From: Anaerolineales bacterium UBA6055
GTDB lineage: Bacteria; Chloroflexota; Anaerolineae; Aggregatilineales; Phototrophicaceae
Assembly (NCBI GenBank): GCA_002428985.1
Contig: DIYL01000057.1
Span: 124,001-188,000 of the forward strand
DNA: 64,000 bases
Direction: 5' to 3'
Part shown: positions 54,901 through 58,557 of the stretch, piece by piece
How positions within the stretch are numbered: position 1 is the stretch's first letter
Layout: the number at the start of each line of letters is the position of its first letter
Notes under the pieces: model-generated
What the model was told of the DNA's origin: nothing
The model's database searches: none
Seen by the model: the letters and a program-made list of their open reading frames with translations, nothing else
Translations under genes and position numbers: made by a program

Positions 54901-55935
54901 GTTCAACAAACCGTTTGTATATCATCTAGAAGAGGTACCTGCCGTGCCTTTGGTGTTCGAACAGTGGGTGTAAGACCGTATATTGGTAGCGCAGCAGTTA
55001 CAAGCCAAGAAGGTGCTAGCATAGAGTTCACAATGCAAGGTACAGGTTTCTCGATTATCAGTGATGTTTGGAACAACGGTTTAGACTTCCGTGTATGTTA
55101 CAGACTAAACACCAGTGGAAATAGCTTCCCAACAGTAGGCAGTGGAGAAGAGCAATTTGCACTACAGGGTTACGATAATGCCGGACTACCTATACTTGTA
55201 AGTGAAGGTTCCATTCTGTGTGAGAATATGACTACTGATACAAGTAACTGGGATTCAGTAATGGATCGTCCGAATCGTGGTGGATCACAATATGGTTTCT
55301 CATTCTATGGTATGCCTTTCACAACCTATGATGTTCAAATCGTAGTGACCACACCACAAGCAGAAATCTCAAGTAGCGAGTCATTTGCATTCGATGGATT
55401 ACAAATCTTTAGTGATGTAAGTACTGTTGAAGTCCTACAACCTGGCTTTACAGATAACACCAGTGAGAATATTATCTACGAGCCATCTAACTTCTGGGAC
55501 AGCAATAGCAGAAACGGTGCATTCCAAAACACTGAATCAGTGACCAATAATGCAGGGGCTATCGCACAATATAGAATCAATGGTAATTCCGTAGTTATCT
55601 ACCAACGGGTAGGCAATATGACAAGCGATGTTCAAGTCTGTGTTGTTATCAGCAACGATAATATTCACTGTTCAGTTGAAGCCGAGCGTCAGACTCGTAT
55701 TGCACGTCAAGTCACATCATATACGCAACGTGGTCAGTCAACCTCAAGAACAGTCTGCGTCCGCTTCAGAGGAAGTTCATGTCGACAGTTCTCAACTATA
55801 AGTGTATTAGAAAATACACCGTTCACACCAGTCGTGTTCTACGGGCTCGGAGAGGATCAAGAACATACTATTATCATGGAAAACCGTGAAAATACTAGAA
55901 TCTTCAACCTTGATGCAATCCGAGTAATCGAATAG
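39976..55935 (+). CDS. Giant secreted subtilase with beta-helix and ~17 galactose-binding-like repeats
   Basis: 5,319 residues, predicted secreted. The ATG at 39976 follows GGGAGG by five bases, so it is preferred to the TTG just upstream. Order: signal peptide (~14-35), acidic Pro/Glu stalk (~36-200), two beta-sandwich domains (~200-360, ~430-590), a propeptide-like stretch (~610-715), S8 peptidase (~740-1215), beta-helix (~1235-1720), Ig/cadherin-like (~1880-2155) and a tandem repeat array to the end. The catalytic set is D757, H802, N888, S1137. There is no LPxTG, membrane anchor or dockerin at the C-terminus. It is probably a cell-surface or released adhesin-protease that binds carbohydrate. 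Codon use looks like its neighbours', with no sign of recent transfer. Confidence 0.88.
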   Translation: MNPSSDSISTIAHRKIIIPLLLGLLLFIPIVATAQEATEEPQVDTVETVEAVEESTPVEEPVAPTEDPVVEPEQPVVEEPPAPTEEPAVEIEQPVVEESTESTEEPAVEEEVVTEETVAETDVPVEETSTEEEAAPEQSIEGEAVEETLEEDVLVEATEEPAVEAVEPEAPIETDVAEEPEATPAPEIVEVEAVVVEEVVSISEDFETFTGESWIAADWTVAQVDESLALVSIIAGATAEVTSVDWTSYTITVDVKVEADNSLALNFDGHSLIMASDGSHQLLRDGEVVAEPAFIVEATEAEPTPPTWHTVTINKTETSTTILVDEIPQYGYQTEISPLGIFAFVATGEQGVAIDNVAMAEVEIVEEIVETPAPEIIIEAETTEEPELLAEATEEPAIVAEATEEPTVEEEVVEEVAEVVEDAPVYTVTNLLTEDFEGDLSAWTTSASIVEVAEGNHVLLMGSDGQLAPAVASTATNLSISGEANIVSDTDVAGSFTVVVGEGYSVEISTTGVAINYNGEIVAVAESAQAISTWFTFAIEADETGITVSTNDVVVTEFAGESIVSGSFALTTNTSTMLDNLSVDTLTLEEVEEIVEVAATPAPEVTNTDILNSLGGIAYDVMNAYFEGGDDAVTALLAESSDPQDEYGRVLVDILVTNGYTGEAIGQIVTDAGGEVNRVYDESLEAYVSVSALLAVGNHEGVLFIRDIIRAVSTGPTAPIGTNVDGNTWTEAFNLLSIEEWNDAGVTGNGVAIGVIDTGFEGANSGSRGGNLACLANNSIQSAPGGSSALFDGNAPSVTRNHGTQAIELICDIAPQADVYMYRADDIMSLENAINAATIGGMDVILITLDLGVHTSAGGGEGTTSNDIYTLLETAKNAGIVPIVAAGNSNQRVLNLHIPVADDGKTFTVNLGVTEDDKINFSWNDFAGNNIARVDATLTYNSTPTNGFSTNPLLNPFTLTAGGEDDNASLSVTVNHLAGADVYLQIQISPRVSDIENGNGPGAIAIADNDVKFDFTSLLVNGGDASANDLTDTTGSLGRPADSDDVLSVGASCVATNAGPERWEFSSTGPRFNADGTPQDVTGDGVITQAEAKPSLMSYAFVTTFDNFPAPEVGPSGPIIANPDGSLVCSDGFGGTSAAAAHVAGMTALLMSNDSNSSFDAMNDANATTSATFTAVRNYLQARSVDMPLANADGFDTTYGSGLAVLGAPSYDLSQAVNESTDADLLPDACQIGKTVYVGQGDLDNTVLDGTIAAPYTSIADAIEKGAADVAGYDCIVVMPGEYVSPILVDTAHTTDLIVTGYDEVDTDDVADVVFWLRNMHFINDQDDVFKKRAGLYFTDQAANIEFRGFTFAVADTLKEIDDQGTPETSDDVATTFASSDVQAVVIDGSTDVTISNSQFGTISLNNEEYVGWTDLTGTPILIINDTQGARIENNIFNDNNVGTNQNIYPTMAIVNSGGDSDRDPTNDNPIVVINNEIYNNEVRRNDTANWDAVLYAQGSAVDIINNAFYDNTADTIIKIETDDPRNPVDNTHRRRARIVGNVFLNNTTVAAQGQAGSLINGYYAPFMYIVNNTFVGNTVGSNEVGFGQLFSRGDKGADSNTGSIADGWNFWEIHNNLIYNNTYRELVGDTGDVATGGTCHRIPNFDGDADLDAWDYDGGIGERYNVGDDGTDEFDQRGAQNNWIVDNTTVSAEFGDCTIAIETTKNTTNTPAFNNQNIIDADQQPVDTRDEDDIAVAGSFNGDFQGLDPDGSVFAATDWQYYALTQTYVNAVDSDKNEYSDGIDAAQTKWLSPDADGIAEGQPGDTSNPYMDGADVGSDIVNTARPLDVNNWVINWDSDNADEYDYIAAPSPVQGISSTVTDDYRDRYLLDIGAFEFSPLQFVTNRQDPDYYDADDEITVNGNPPLPAVTNGLLEDPGIVQFDISTVVTGGFGELSYAIPEDGQPNNFGTHCGAQFEGTRGLVSLGGGASNIFQYCPPADYYTLPGDYVSFKIRISDEAGATTIGEIRFTIDAVDDAGFDDDTSVAIGDESPDANDTFEVVGTLGSTLNARLRPYVRFDNFFFSESGNAEFDDSGSKFIDYPFTYEITNVDDPDGILIGTIQAGYTDGAPNGDPIREFILSNANSGVATITYSVFDANLEESDNNILKVRSASVIPTEGLFDDTSFVWNYSDDTNSVFYTERTNFATTDVPQSGDWQSLRQNGAINNTIHRTSTVGDTATFRFVGTGFTLYMREGSSSRSHFALNIYDDVTTIFSSTDNTETWGPVPGSDLVNELNVGSDLTCTTRAAVDPTDGQRLLHSLGNYTITCNGLTVRKHTVQVVNTGGRLLSVDAFAIINDGGDFTDADPLPPGFYDIDNGILRNAFDTEWEETAASRFSNGIALEAVALTKNISFTITEATGFAIGSTYRNTATSYEICVDDDKILDANEGICQTIEDNVDNAARNSIHHPFFGLNPDNNYTVTLKLDASNNGLIFDNLVVFDSSLDPSNSLPLGITTADNTDITFGEPFGNDWRQAGSSQVIQGGRSSIGPFFAFDIDNNIDGLLLNVTNIIPPPPCSSKDAKRGRCLPAPPSGVQGLMVCVNRGIQAESTGDDEGNCITVNTRTNTYTSVSGTASLDVLPDRSIVIDETLFPQAWNQSPNTIEVFGMRNNSRLRFNSVQLLSTTLGLGAGTYQSYSSGINFLDYVPTNTPAYDVVEIGQVSDSWVNRTITQCFRFRRGVCTDLRVVGTRLETRGVGDGILFKMQGTGFEPNMRTSGGQRLRACWLPESQVSSTVEGDIAQEIQSEAYLNGGCWTFDNNTVNRKQGVYGLAEDIYWVMVELLPSNTNRSTSASLQNIEVLDNSWESLTPISSTEGRIEASYDNRVADNRFEYIGSWSTRANSNGARSGVSYDISSSARGNGVMFRTTGGNNVQIIRDLRSTQTFPCSSRDSKRGLCRPPIAGYSNMAVCFAPESNPDSQTCAVYSNAGSGSQAALSISLPDNGNYIFSITSISNSPFVIDAFEVTDSSTEKMVEGVYQEDSTLITYSSGNESILKSIGFENNDLLDTAVGTWSWNIANSVVGSIVTELRRSGSRSAKIEANTNDTLDSEEFQLIAGETYTVVANVYVLTDDTSVSLDLTGLNTFATQETQSTKRWELVRHTFTATTSEMAQLQFTANDVTTFYVDNVNVYRGSGSWTLRSGGLTDRRIARSSGYNATASFQFTGTGFTVNLSSNTASGNVAVCYDTNADMSTASCFTYDDRQPTPPTICSGRGRRQVCFPAFSAAVNNAHSAVGLPLNDYYVTISEAGDNRRIDLDYVQIYNNAAPPVVDAGSYNEDALIGNEPGLQLFPPENWSQTVNANGFTERSYYRVPGAPVGSGIALKVANDEPTTIVIDINRPRGGANRLLACIDDIVGEFDSITGAVTSNNCVLMTQATSQTQLVFNEDNLPLLDGLGTERLFTLQSLNRNNVFIDNYQIILGTTLAEGFYQDTLGSTLLQVSENVSATTPEWRTITNGRFSGRTALLTTTDGATFEFTFEGTGMSLLPSTGLPQTICTSFKRGVCRSTTVVTPPVGNFSIDISTVGGICNGTCAQEIPELATLGVTANRFTTIAGLPYDTYTVTLTAEITGNQQISVDGIEIYGDLQELGSLYDDAQTNVSGTQLLSFGPQNADWRAVTGANTKYLNRTYHQSTRQGATVSFSVGADHPSRGIVIYDGNSNTPLVDVCWSNVSNTTLTRSCQEVILSDGEPATTVDITPAGAYNISITSKQNGRPFIIDAVQILEDGIITEGIFEEDFLVANGAGTGTSPVANSRAGNGFVMQLDQGQYYKFVFEGVAFSTQIVENSENYTICAYPGDTADTDCTNSPAMIDTITSTLTNNLSALSYAGFTQTGAENSDGTWTVVIVNNDSDDPLYIDRIDVLSNNNELFIDDTETYEAGDTQIRYLPFGSWTENSSFKASDPLNGDQFETRLPGAITYFEFGSSTFGIEYIRQMRKAVPGRTICLDRKCRRTSFIPPVAAYANANVCYGALGDPNLSNMTCESFDNSSANLFQFASSTAAVDCTNGCWGYIQYDRDSIANSRTTLDYVRLYDPASTLAQGVYQENHPNIVYSITGTAIANNKAEVGFYNQIDSSNADQFVAFPFVGTGFSVRTLAGTEAEDISLCVYDYTGQGSIPNAQTIINNGDENCMRTYDQEFRDGTFTERALHGLHHGAEYLGIIKMVADGNAETTQLNIDQITIFNDQWYTDTNLDDATYLNELQGGQSYPIDFKTRDTDKLVQFVGDNWSTVSFRVQTGCADRKCRQPIFQTRTSDRGTGSGTTALFRTDNASALTVDVFVNGTGDVQICAIPLQNTSTPYQVDLTQSVNCQTTTVQRNATLGIIFNDTQAEEHVITVELVTPRETFQRTVCVSFKRNTCRAFGVQTSTTNPWMRIDNIELFDVVQGLAEGRYDQSFPGIQFDTNYDEVISDSMEGTLYWNNIGGATQRKSLPPVVCSSKQIRRGQCPPSEPRFDGSRALRVVADPGDGVEFVDADSNGVDLQPDTYYTVSAYVRNNSNNGSNVTLQLIKNGNLLTELNGIDLSTSSAGRWQALRTTFKTGSVASDYENVTLRLVVGGNRTSFFLDRVTLTSGAEWQTINASYSQLGGNIYRSSTPGASFSFTFVGTGFEIGLLAGPRSGEVKVCYEQEGNVDPNAVNCFTYDQDNSSNSIYGRSIVGLDSATWVVTVREMDDGYRTTSTSARGGGELFALDYINIYNDTDIVSVPVGANNEDAADGSDNQYLTLYPEDKWRVFSGNNSYSDNSYVAPANGTREDRQPGPTAVLQVDVTSPDETWAVVFQLGQQSSNLLNSALVCVNETNGVMTWSDGEYIVENSDNCKIVNNLTQDKQITVSATEFSDLTQVGTHTISISSLSRDGASRLVTVCTSFKRGKCRSTAQVRQASPAILRIDGYQVFNNQVLSPGFYDELLPGTLLNFSGGLDTASSCDETTGWCQNDRKFVQQTVCISSRRGTCRAFGVRTVGVRPYIGSAAVTSQEGASIEFTMQGTGFSIISDVWNNGLDFRVCYRLNTSGNSFPTVGSGEEQFALQGYDNAGLPILVSEGSILCENMTTDTSNWDSVMDRPNRGGSQYGFSFYGMPFTTYDVQIVVTTPQAEISSSESFAFDGLQIFSDVSTVEVLQPGFTDNTSENIIYEPSNFWDSNSRNGAFQNTESVTNNAGAIAQYRINGNSVVIYQRVGNMTSDVQVCVVISNDNIHCSVEAERQTRIARQVTSYTQRGQSTSRTVCVRFRGSSCRQFSTISVLENTPFTPVVFYGLGEDQEHTIIMENRENTRIFNLDAIRVIE
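40081..40575 (+). repeat. Low-complexity acidic Pro/Glu repeat (stalk)
   Basis: Imperfect repeats of E-E-P-x-V-E and V-V-E-E-P, encoded by recurring GAAGAACCTGCTGTTGA units (for example near 40219, 40288 and 40453). Highly acidic, it is likely an extended spacer. Shorter copies recur at 41090-41240, between the two sandwich domains. Long Leu-rich frames on the opposite strand are mirror effects of this repeat. Confidence 0.85.
42190..43620 (+). other. Subtilase (S8) catalytic domain within the giant protein
   Basis: GVIDTGFEG (Asp757), TRNHGTQAIELICDIAP (His802), PIVAAGNSN (oxyanion Asn888) and FGGTSAAAAHVAGMTALL (Ser1137) give a complete catalytic set. The His block with D-I-A-P-x-A-D-V-Y matches a bacterial S8 subgroup with that extension. 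A 12-residue EF-hand-like loop is inserted at 43213-43248 between the Asn and Ser blocks. Confidence 0.88.
43675..45140 (+). other. Right-handed parallel beta-helix domain within the giant protein
   Basis: Begins like a pectin-lyase-fold entry (TIAAPYTSIADAIEKG, then YDCIVVMPGEY) and runs through repeated N-N-x-I/F-x-x-N/D-x-N-T rungs such as NNEIYNNEV, NNAFYDNTAD, GNVFLNNT, NNTFVGNTVG and NNLIYNNTYR. This fold usually binds or cleaves polysaccharide; no lyase catalytic residues were identified. Confidence 0.8.
49072..49500 (+). other. CBM4/9-like domain nested inside repeat 6
   Basis: After the repeat opening (EGVYQEDSTLITYSS) a separate sandwich begins, GFENND...WSWNIAN, with SGSRSAKIEANTND, LIAGETYTVVANVYV, WELVRHTFTATTSE and FYVDNVNVYRG, the CBM_4_9 pattern. 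The host repeat then resumes with SWTLRSGGL and FQFTGTGFTV. Confidence 0.65.
53311..53810 (+). other. CBM4/9-like domain nested inside repeat 14
   Basis: SDSMEGTLYWNNIGG, FDGSRALRVVADPGD, LQPDTYYTVSAYVRN, RWQALRTTFKTGS and FFLDRVTLTSG follow the CBM_4_9 pattern. One copy of the Cys-bounded basic motif (53392-53424) sits in an early loop of this domain. The host repeat resumes with EWQTINASYSQ. Confidence 0.65.
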
Positions 55936-55960
55936 TAAGCACATAAAGCTTACCAAGCCA

Positions 55961-55990
55961 AAAGCCGACCTCTCTGTAGGTCGGTTTTTG
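55961..55990 (+). terminator. Intrinsic terminator of the giant gene
   Basis: CCGACCT / AGGTCGG perfect stem extended by A-T and G-U pairs to 11, loop CTCTGT, then five T, a G and four T. Confidence 0.92.
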
Positions 55991-56047
55991 TTTTCCGTAA
56001 TGGTACAATATCGCGCAATTTAGTATCCACGTTAAGAAAGATCACAC

Positions 56048-56965
56048 ATGACCTATCCAATTACAGTTCATCCAGATGTACAAGTAGCTCTAGATAATCA
56101 CCAACCCGTTGTTGCCCTTGAATCCACATTAATCACTCATGGTTTACCCTACCCAACAAACGTAGAAACCGCAAGTGCGATGGAAGATGCTGTTCGTGAA
56201 AGTGGTGCTATACCTGCCACAATCGCGATTATGAAGGGTAATATTACAGTTGGAATTACGCGAGATCAGATTGAGGAATTAGCACAAACAGAAGAAGGCA
56301 ATGTCCGTAAATGTAGCCGCCGTGACTTTCCAATTGCACTAGGTCTACAACAATATGGCGCAACAACGGTTGCAGGAACAATGATTATTGCAAATATGGT
56401 GGGTATCAAAGTATTTGCTACAGGTGGTATTGGAGGAGTACATCGAGGACATCCACAAGACGTATCAGCCGATTTAATCGAATTAGGTCGTACACCAGTT
56501 ACGGTTGTATCATCGGGCGCTAAATCTATTCTTGATTTACCGCTTACACTCGAAGTCCTAGAAACTCAGGGGGTTCCAATCCTAGGATACAAAACAAACG
56601 TTCTACCTTCATTCTATTCAGCCAAAACCGAATTACCAATAGACCAACAGATTGAGAATGCAACAGATGCAGCCAAAATCATTCAAGCGCTTCATGACCT
56701 ACGAGCACAACACGGCATCCTCATTACTGTTCCTGTGCCAGCCGACAAAGAATTGCCATCAGATATTGCTGAAACAGCTATTCATCAAGCAACTCAAGAA
56801 GCAGATGAACAAGGAATCATAGGTAAAGAAATTACACCATTTGTACTGAATCGTGTCAAGCAAATTACAGATGGGCAATCGATGATCGCTAATATTGCAC
56901 TACTTAAAAATAATGCAAAAATCGCAGGTCAAATCGCAGTAGAATTATCCAATTTAAAAAGCTAA
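56048..56965 (+). CDS. psuG: Pseudouridine-5'-phosphate glycosidase
   Basis: Splits pseudouridine 5'-phosphate into uracil and ribose 5-phosphate. 305 residues. VVALESTLITHGLPYPTN carries the catalytic Glu, GNVRKCSRRDFP is conserved, FATGGIGGVHRG lines the site and GAKSILDLPLTLEVLET carries the Schiff-base Lys. It is a Mn-dependent enzyme with the typical ~300-residue length. The usual kinase partner (psuK) is not adjacent. Convergent 4-bp overlap with the DinB gene. Confidence 0.95.
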   Translation: MTYPITVHPDVQVALDNHQPVVALESTLITHGLPYPTNVETASAMEDAVRESGAIPATIAIMKGNITVGITRDQIEELAQTEEGNVRKCSRRDFPIALGLQQYGATTVAGTMIIANMVGIKVFATGGIGGVHRGHPQDVSADLIELGRTPVTVVSSGAKSILDLPLTLEVLETQGVPILGYKTNVLPSFYSAKTELPIDQQIENATDAAKIIQALHDLRAQHGILITVPVPADKELPSDIAETAIHQATQEADEQGIIGKEITPFVLNRVKQITDGQSMIANIALLKNNAKIAGQIAVELSNLKS

Positions 56966-57462
56966 TTGGGCTTCTGTGACCACCAATATAGAATCATATC
57001 TTGTTCGACAGTCATTGCGCCAAGCTCATGTAACCTTGCTAACACTTGTGCACGATGATCTGTGCCATGATTAACAACGTGGGCTAATATTTCCCAGCGT
57101 TTATGTTCAAATTCTATGTTACGGTGTGGCAAAGTAACCTTGACAGTCTGTTGTAATTCAAGATCAGATACAGACTGAATGTATGTTTGTGTCTGATCAC
57201 GAATCTGATTCCATTTTTCTCTTAAAACATCGTAATTAGGGCAATCTATAGGTTCTAGACGTGCGGGTACACCATTTCCTATGACTCTTGCCATCCAACG
57301 ATTATCAGTGCTCATCACATGTACCAAATGATTGCGCACAGATCGCCATGAATAGTCTGATTCTGCGACAAATTGTTCTTCACTTAATTCAAGAACACAG
57401 TCCCAAACCTTATCCCACACATAATGATAATCATATAATATTTGAATTGCTTCGCGATTCAT
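56962..57462 (-). CDS. DinB-family protein
   Basis: 166 residues in a four-helix-bundle pattern. Histidines suited for the DinB metal site are visible at VRNHLVHVMSTDNRW and HVVNHGTDHRAQVLARLHELG, the latter a DinB signature (H-x-x-x-H-R). Probably a metal-dependent, thiol-linked enzyme of unknown substrate. Start overlaps the stop of the upstream gene (TAATG). Confidence 0.88.
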   Translation of the reverse strand: MNREAIQILYDYHYVWDKVWDCVLELSEEQFVAESDYSWRSVRNHLVHVMSTDNRWMARVIGNGVPARLEPIDCPNYDVLREKWNQIRDQTQTYIQSVSDLELQQTVKVTLPHRNIEFEHKRWEILAHVVNHGTDHRAQVLARLHELGAMTVEQDMILYWWSQKPN

Positions 57463-58493
57463 TAGTCTGACTCCGTTTCATCAGCAATTTTCCATAATTC
57501 TAAACCTGTATCACAACCAACAATGAGTGTTGTTCCATCTGCACTTAGTTTGACTCGATCAGGAATACGTTCACAAGCGCGATACTGGCCTAACACATAG
57601 CGCTCGCCAGTTTCTGTATCCCATGCCACCATATTTGGTTCAAAATCGACATTTATAGCAATGACGAGGCTCGCATCATGTGTGAGCAAATAATACTGAG
57701 CATATAGATTGTCTAACGACGACACAACTTGATTTTCACCAGTGAGTAAGTTAAGCAAATTTAAATCAGTCGAATTAGGATCACTCCATGTAAAGTGTGA
57801 TGTTGACGCATTAACATGTCCAAACACTGTTGGAAGTTCACCAACATCATAAGTTCCAAATTCTTCATCAAACACAAATGCAGTAACTTGGCCATCAAAT
57901 GTTGTCTGTAAGATAATCGGTAAGTCGATCCGTCCGACACGAATAACAGGCGCATCATCATCAGATGGAATCATCATATCGCCAGTAATTTCAAGGTCTG
58001 CATTAAATTGATAGACGATAAGCTCATTTTCAACTTGTGCCTCCACATATAAATGATTATCGTCATTGCCGAGTGCTAGCGGAAACCCTTCAATCACAAG
58101 TTGAGTATCGTTAATCCAAAAAGTATCGTCGACAGTGTGTAAAATATAGAACATATCGTTGAAATATACGCCATCAATCACTAAGAATAGTTGATCTGGG
58201 CTTGTTATATATTGCCATGATTCAACAATCTCATTATTTAAAATCCGGTGAAGAGTTTGATCGTTATCAAATATAATAAATTCCGTCGCAGTTGGATTTG
58301 CAACAAACCATCCGATATTAATATCAATATCAAAATCTACGTAATCAATTTGCTGTACAGATTGAAATTGATCAATATATGTAGCACTGATCATAGTATC
58401 AGATTGAGCAGTTGTTACTACATAAACTGCACAGGCAAAAGCAAAAATAGTCGAAAATTTTAGAAATTTCAGTGTCCTCTGTATACAAGCCAT
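57462..58493 (-). CDS. Secreted beta-propeller-like protein
   Basis: 343 residues with an N-terminal signal peptide (FSTIFAFACAVYVVTTAQS). The remainder is beta-rich with WD/YVTN-like strand repeats (for example VKLSADGTTLIVGCDTGLELWKI at the end, written here as one repeat blade in two parts by position ~315-340). No catalytic motif seen. Function unknown. Translationally coupled to the DinB gene. It may be sensor-like or simply a surface protein. Confidence 0.6.
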   Translation of the reverse strand: MACIQRTLKFLKFSTIFAFACAVYVVTTAQSDTMISATYIDQFQSVQQIDYVDFDIDINIGWFVANPTATEFIIFDNDQTLHRILNNEIVESWQYITSPDQLFLVIDGVYFNDMFYILHTVDDTFWINDTQLVIEGFPLALGNDDNHLYVEAQVENELIVYQFNADLEITGDMMIPSDDDAPVIRVGRIDLPIILQTTFDGQVTAFVFDEEFGTYDVGELPTVFGHVNASTSHFTWSDPNSTDLNLLNLLTGENQVVSSLDNLYAQYYLLTHDASLVIAINVDFEPNMVAWDTETGERYVLGQYRACERIPDRVKLSADGTTLIVGCDTGLELWKIADETESD

Positions 58494-58557
58494 ATCACAT
58501 CCGTTATAATTTATGAGACTATCATTAGAGATATTATTGTAATTGGGAGTGCTTCCG

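Larger units (their letters stand above)
47644..55782 (+). repeat. Twelve copies of a short Cys-bounded basic motif
   Basis: Pattern C-x(4-9)-C, mostly K/R-R-G-x-C-R. First to last base of each: 47644-47676 (CSSKDAKRGRC), 48112-48138 (CFRFRRGVC), 48751-48783 (CSSRDSKRGLC), 49720-49749 (CSGRGRRQVC), 50578-50604 (CTSFKRGVC), 51922-51939 (CLDRKC), 52801-52818 (CADRKC), 53137-53163 (CVSFKRNTC), 53392-53424 (CSSKQIRRGQC), 54676-54702 (CTSFKRGKC), 54916-54942 (CISSRRGTC), 55756-55782 (CVRFRGSSC). Many are flanked by Pro-rich residues. They sit in different loops of the repeat fold and once in a different fold. Confidence 0.85.
46450..55932 (+). repeat. Array of ~17 galactose-binding-like beta-sandwich repeats
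   Basis: Each unit of ~130-250 residues opens with G-F/V/I-Y-D/Q-x-D (for example PPGFYDIDN, AEGFYQDTL, SPGFYDELL). It then has a central F-x-F-x-G-T-G-F-x-L/V strand, and ends with I/L-D-x-V-x-I-Y/F (LDYVQIYNN, IDNIELFDV, LDAIRVIE). Unit starts are near 46450, 47027, 47450, 47980, 48537, 49015, 49905, 50368, 50855, 51280, 51706, 52205, 52666, 53250, 54200, 54785 and 55440. Most units carry a Cys pair after the GTGF strand (V-x-V-C ... C). The units are diverged at both protein and DNA level, so the array is old. Confidence 0.8.

Noticed and set aside
46450..55932. CRISPR or DNA-level tandem repeat in the giant gene
   Set aside because: The repeats are protein-level and diverged; there are no short identical direct repeats with regular spacers.
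57288..57470. Small plus-strand frame opposite the DinB gene
   Set aside because: Short, no ribosome site, fully covered by a recognisable gene on the other strand.
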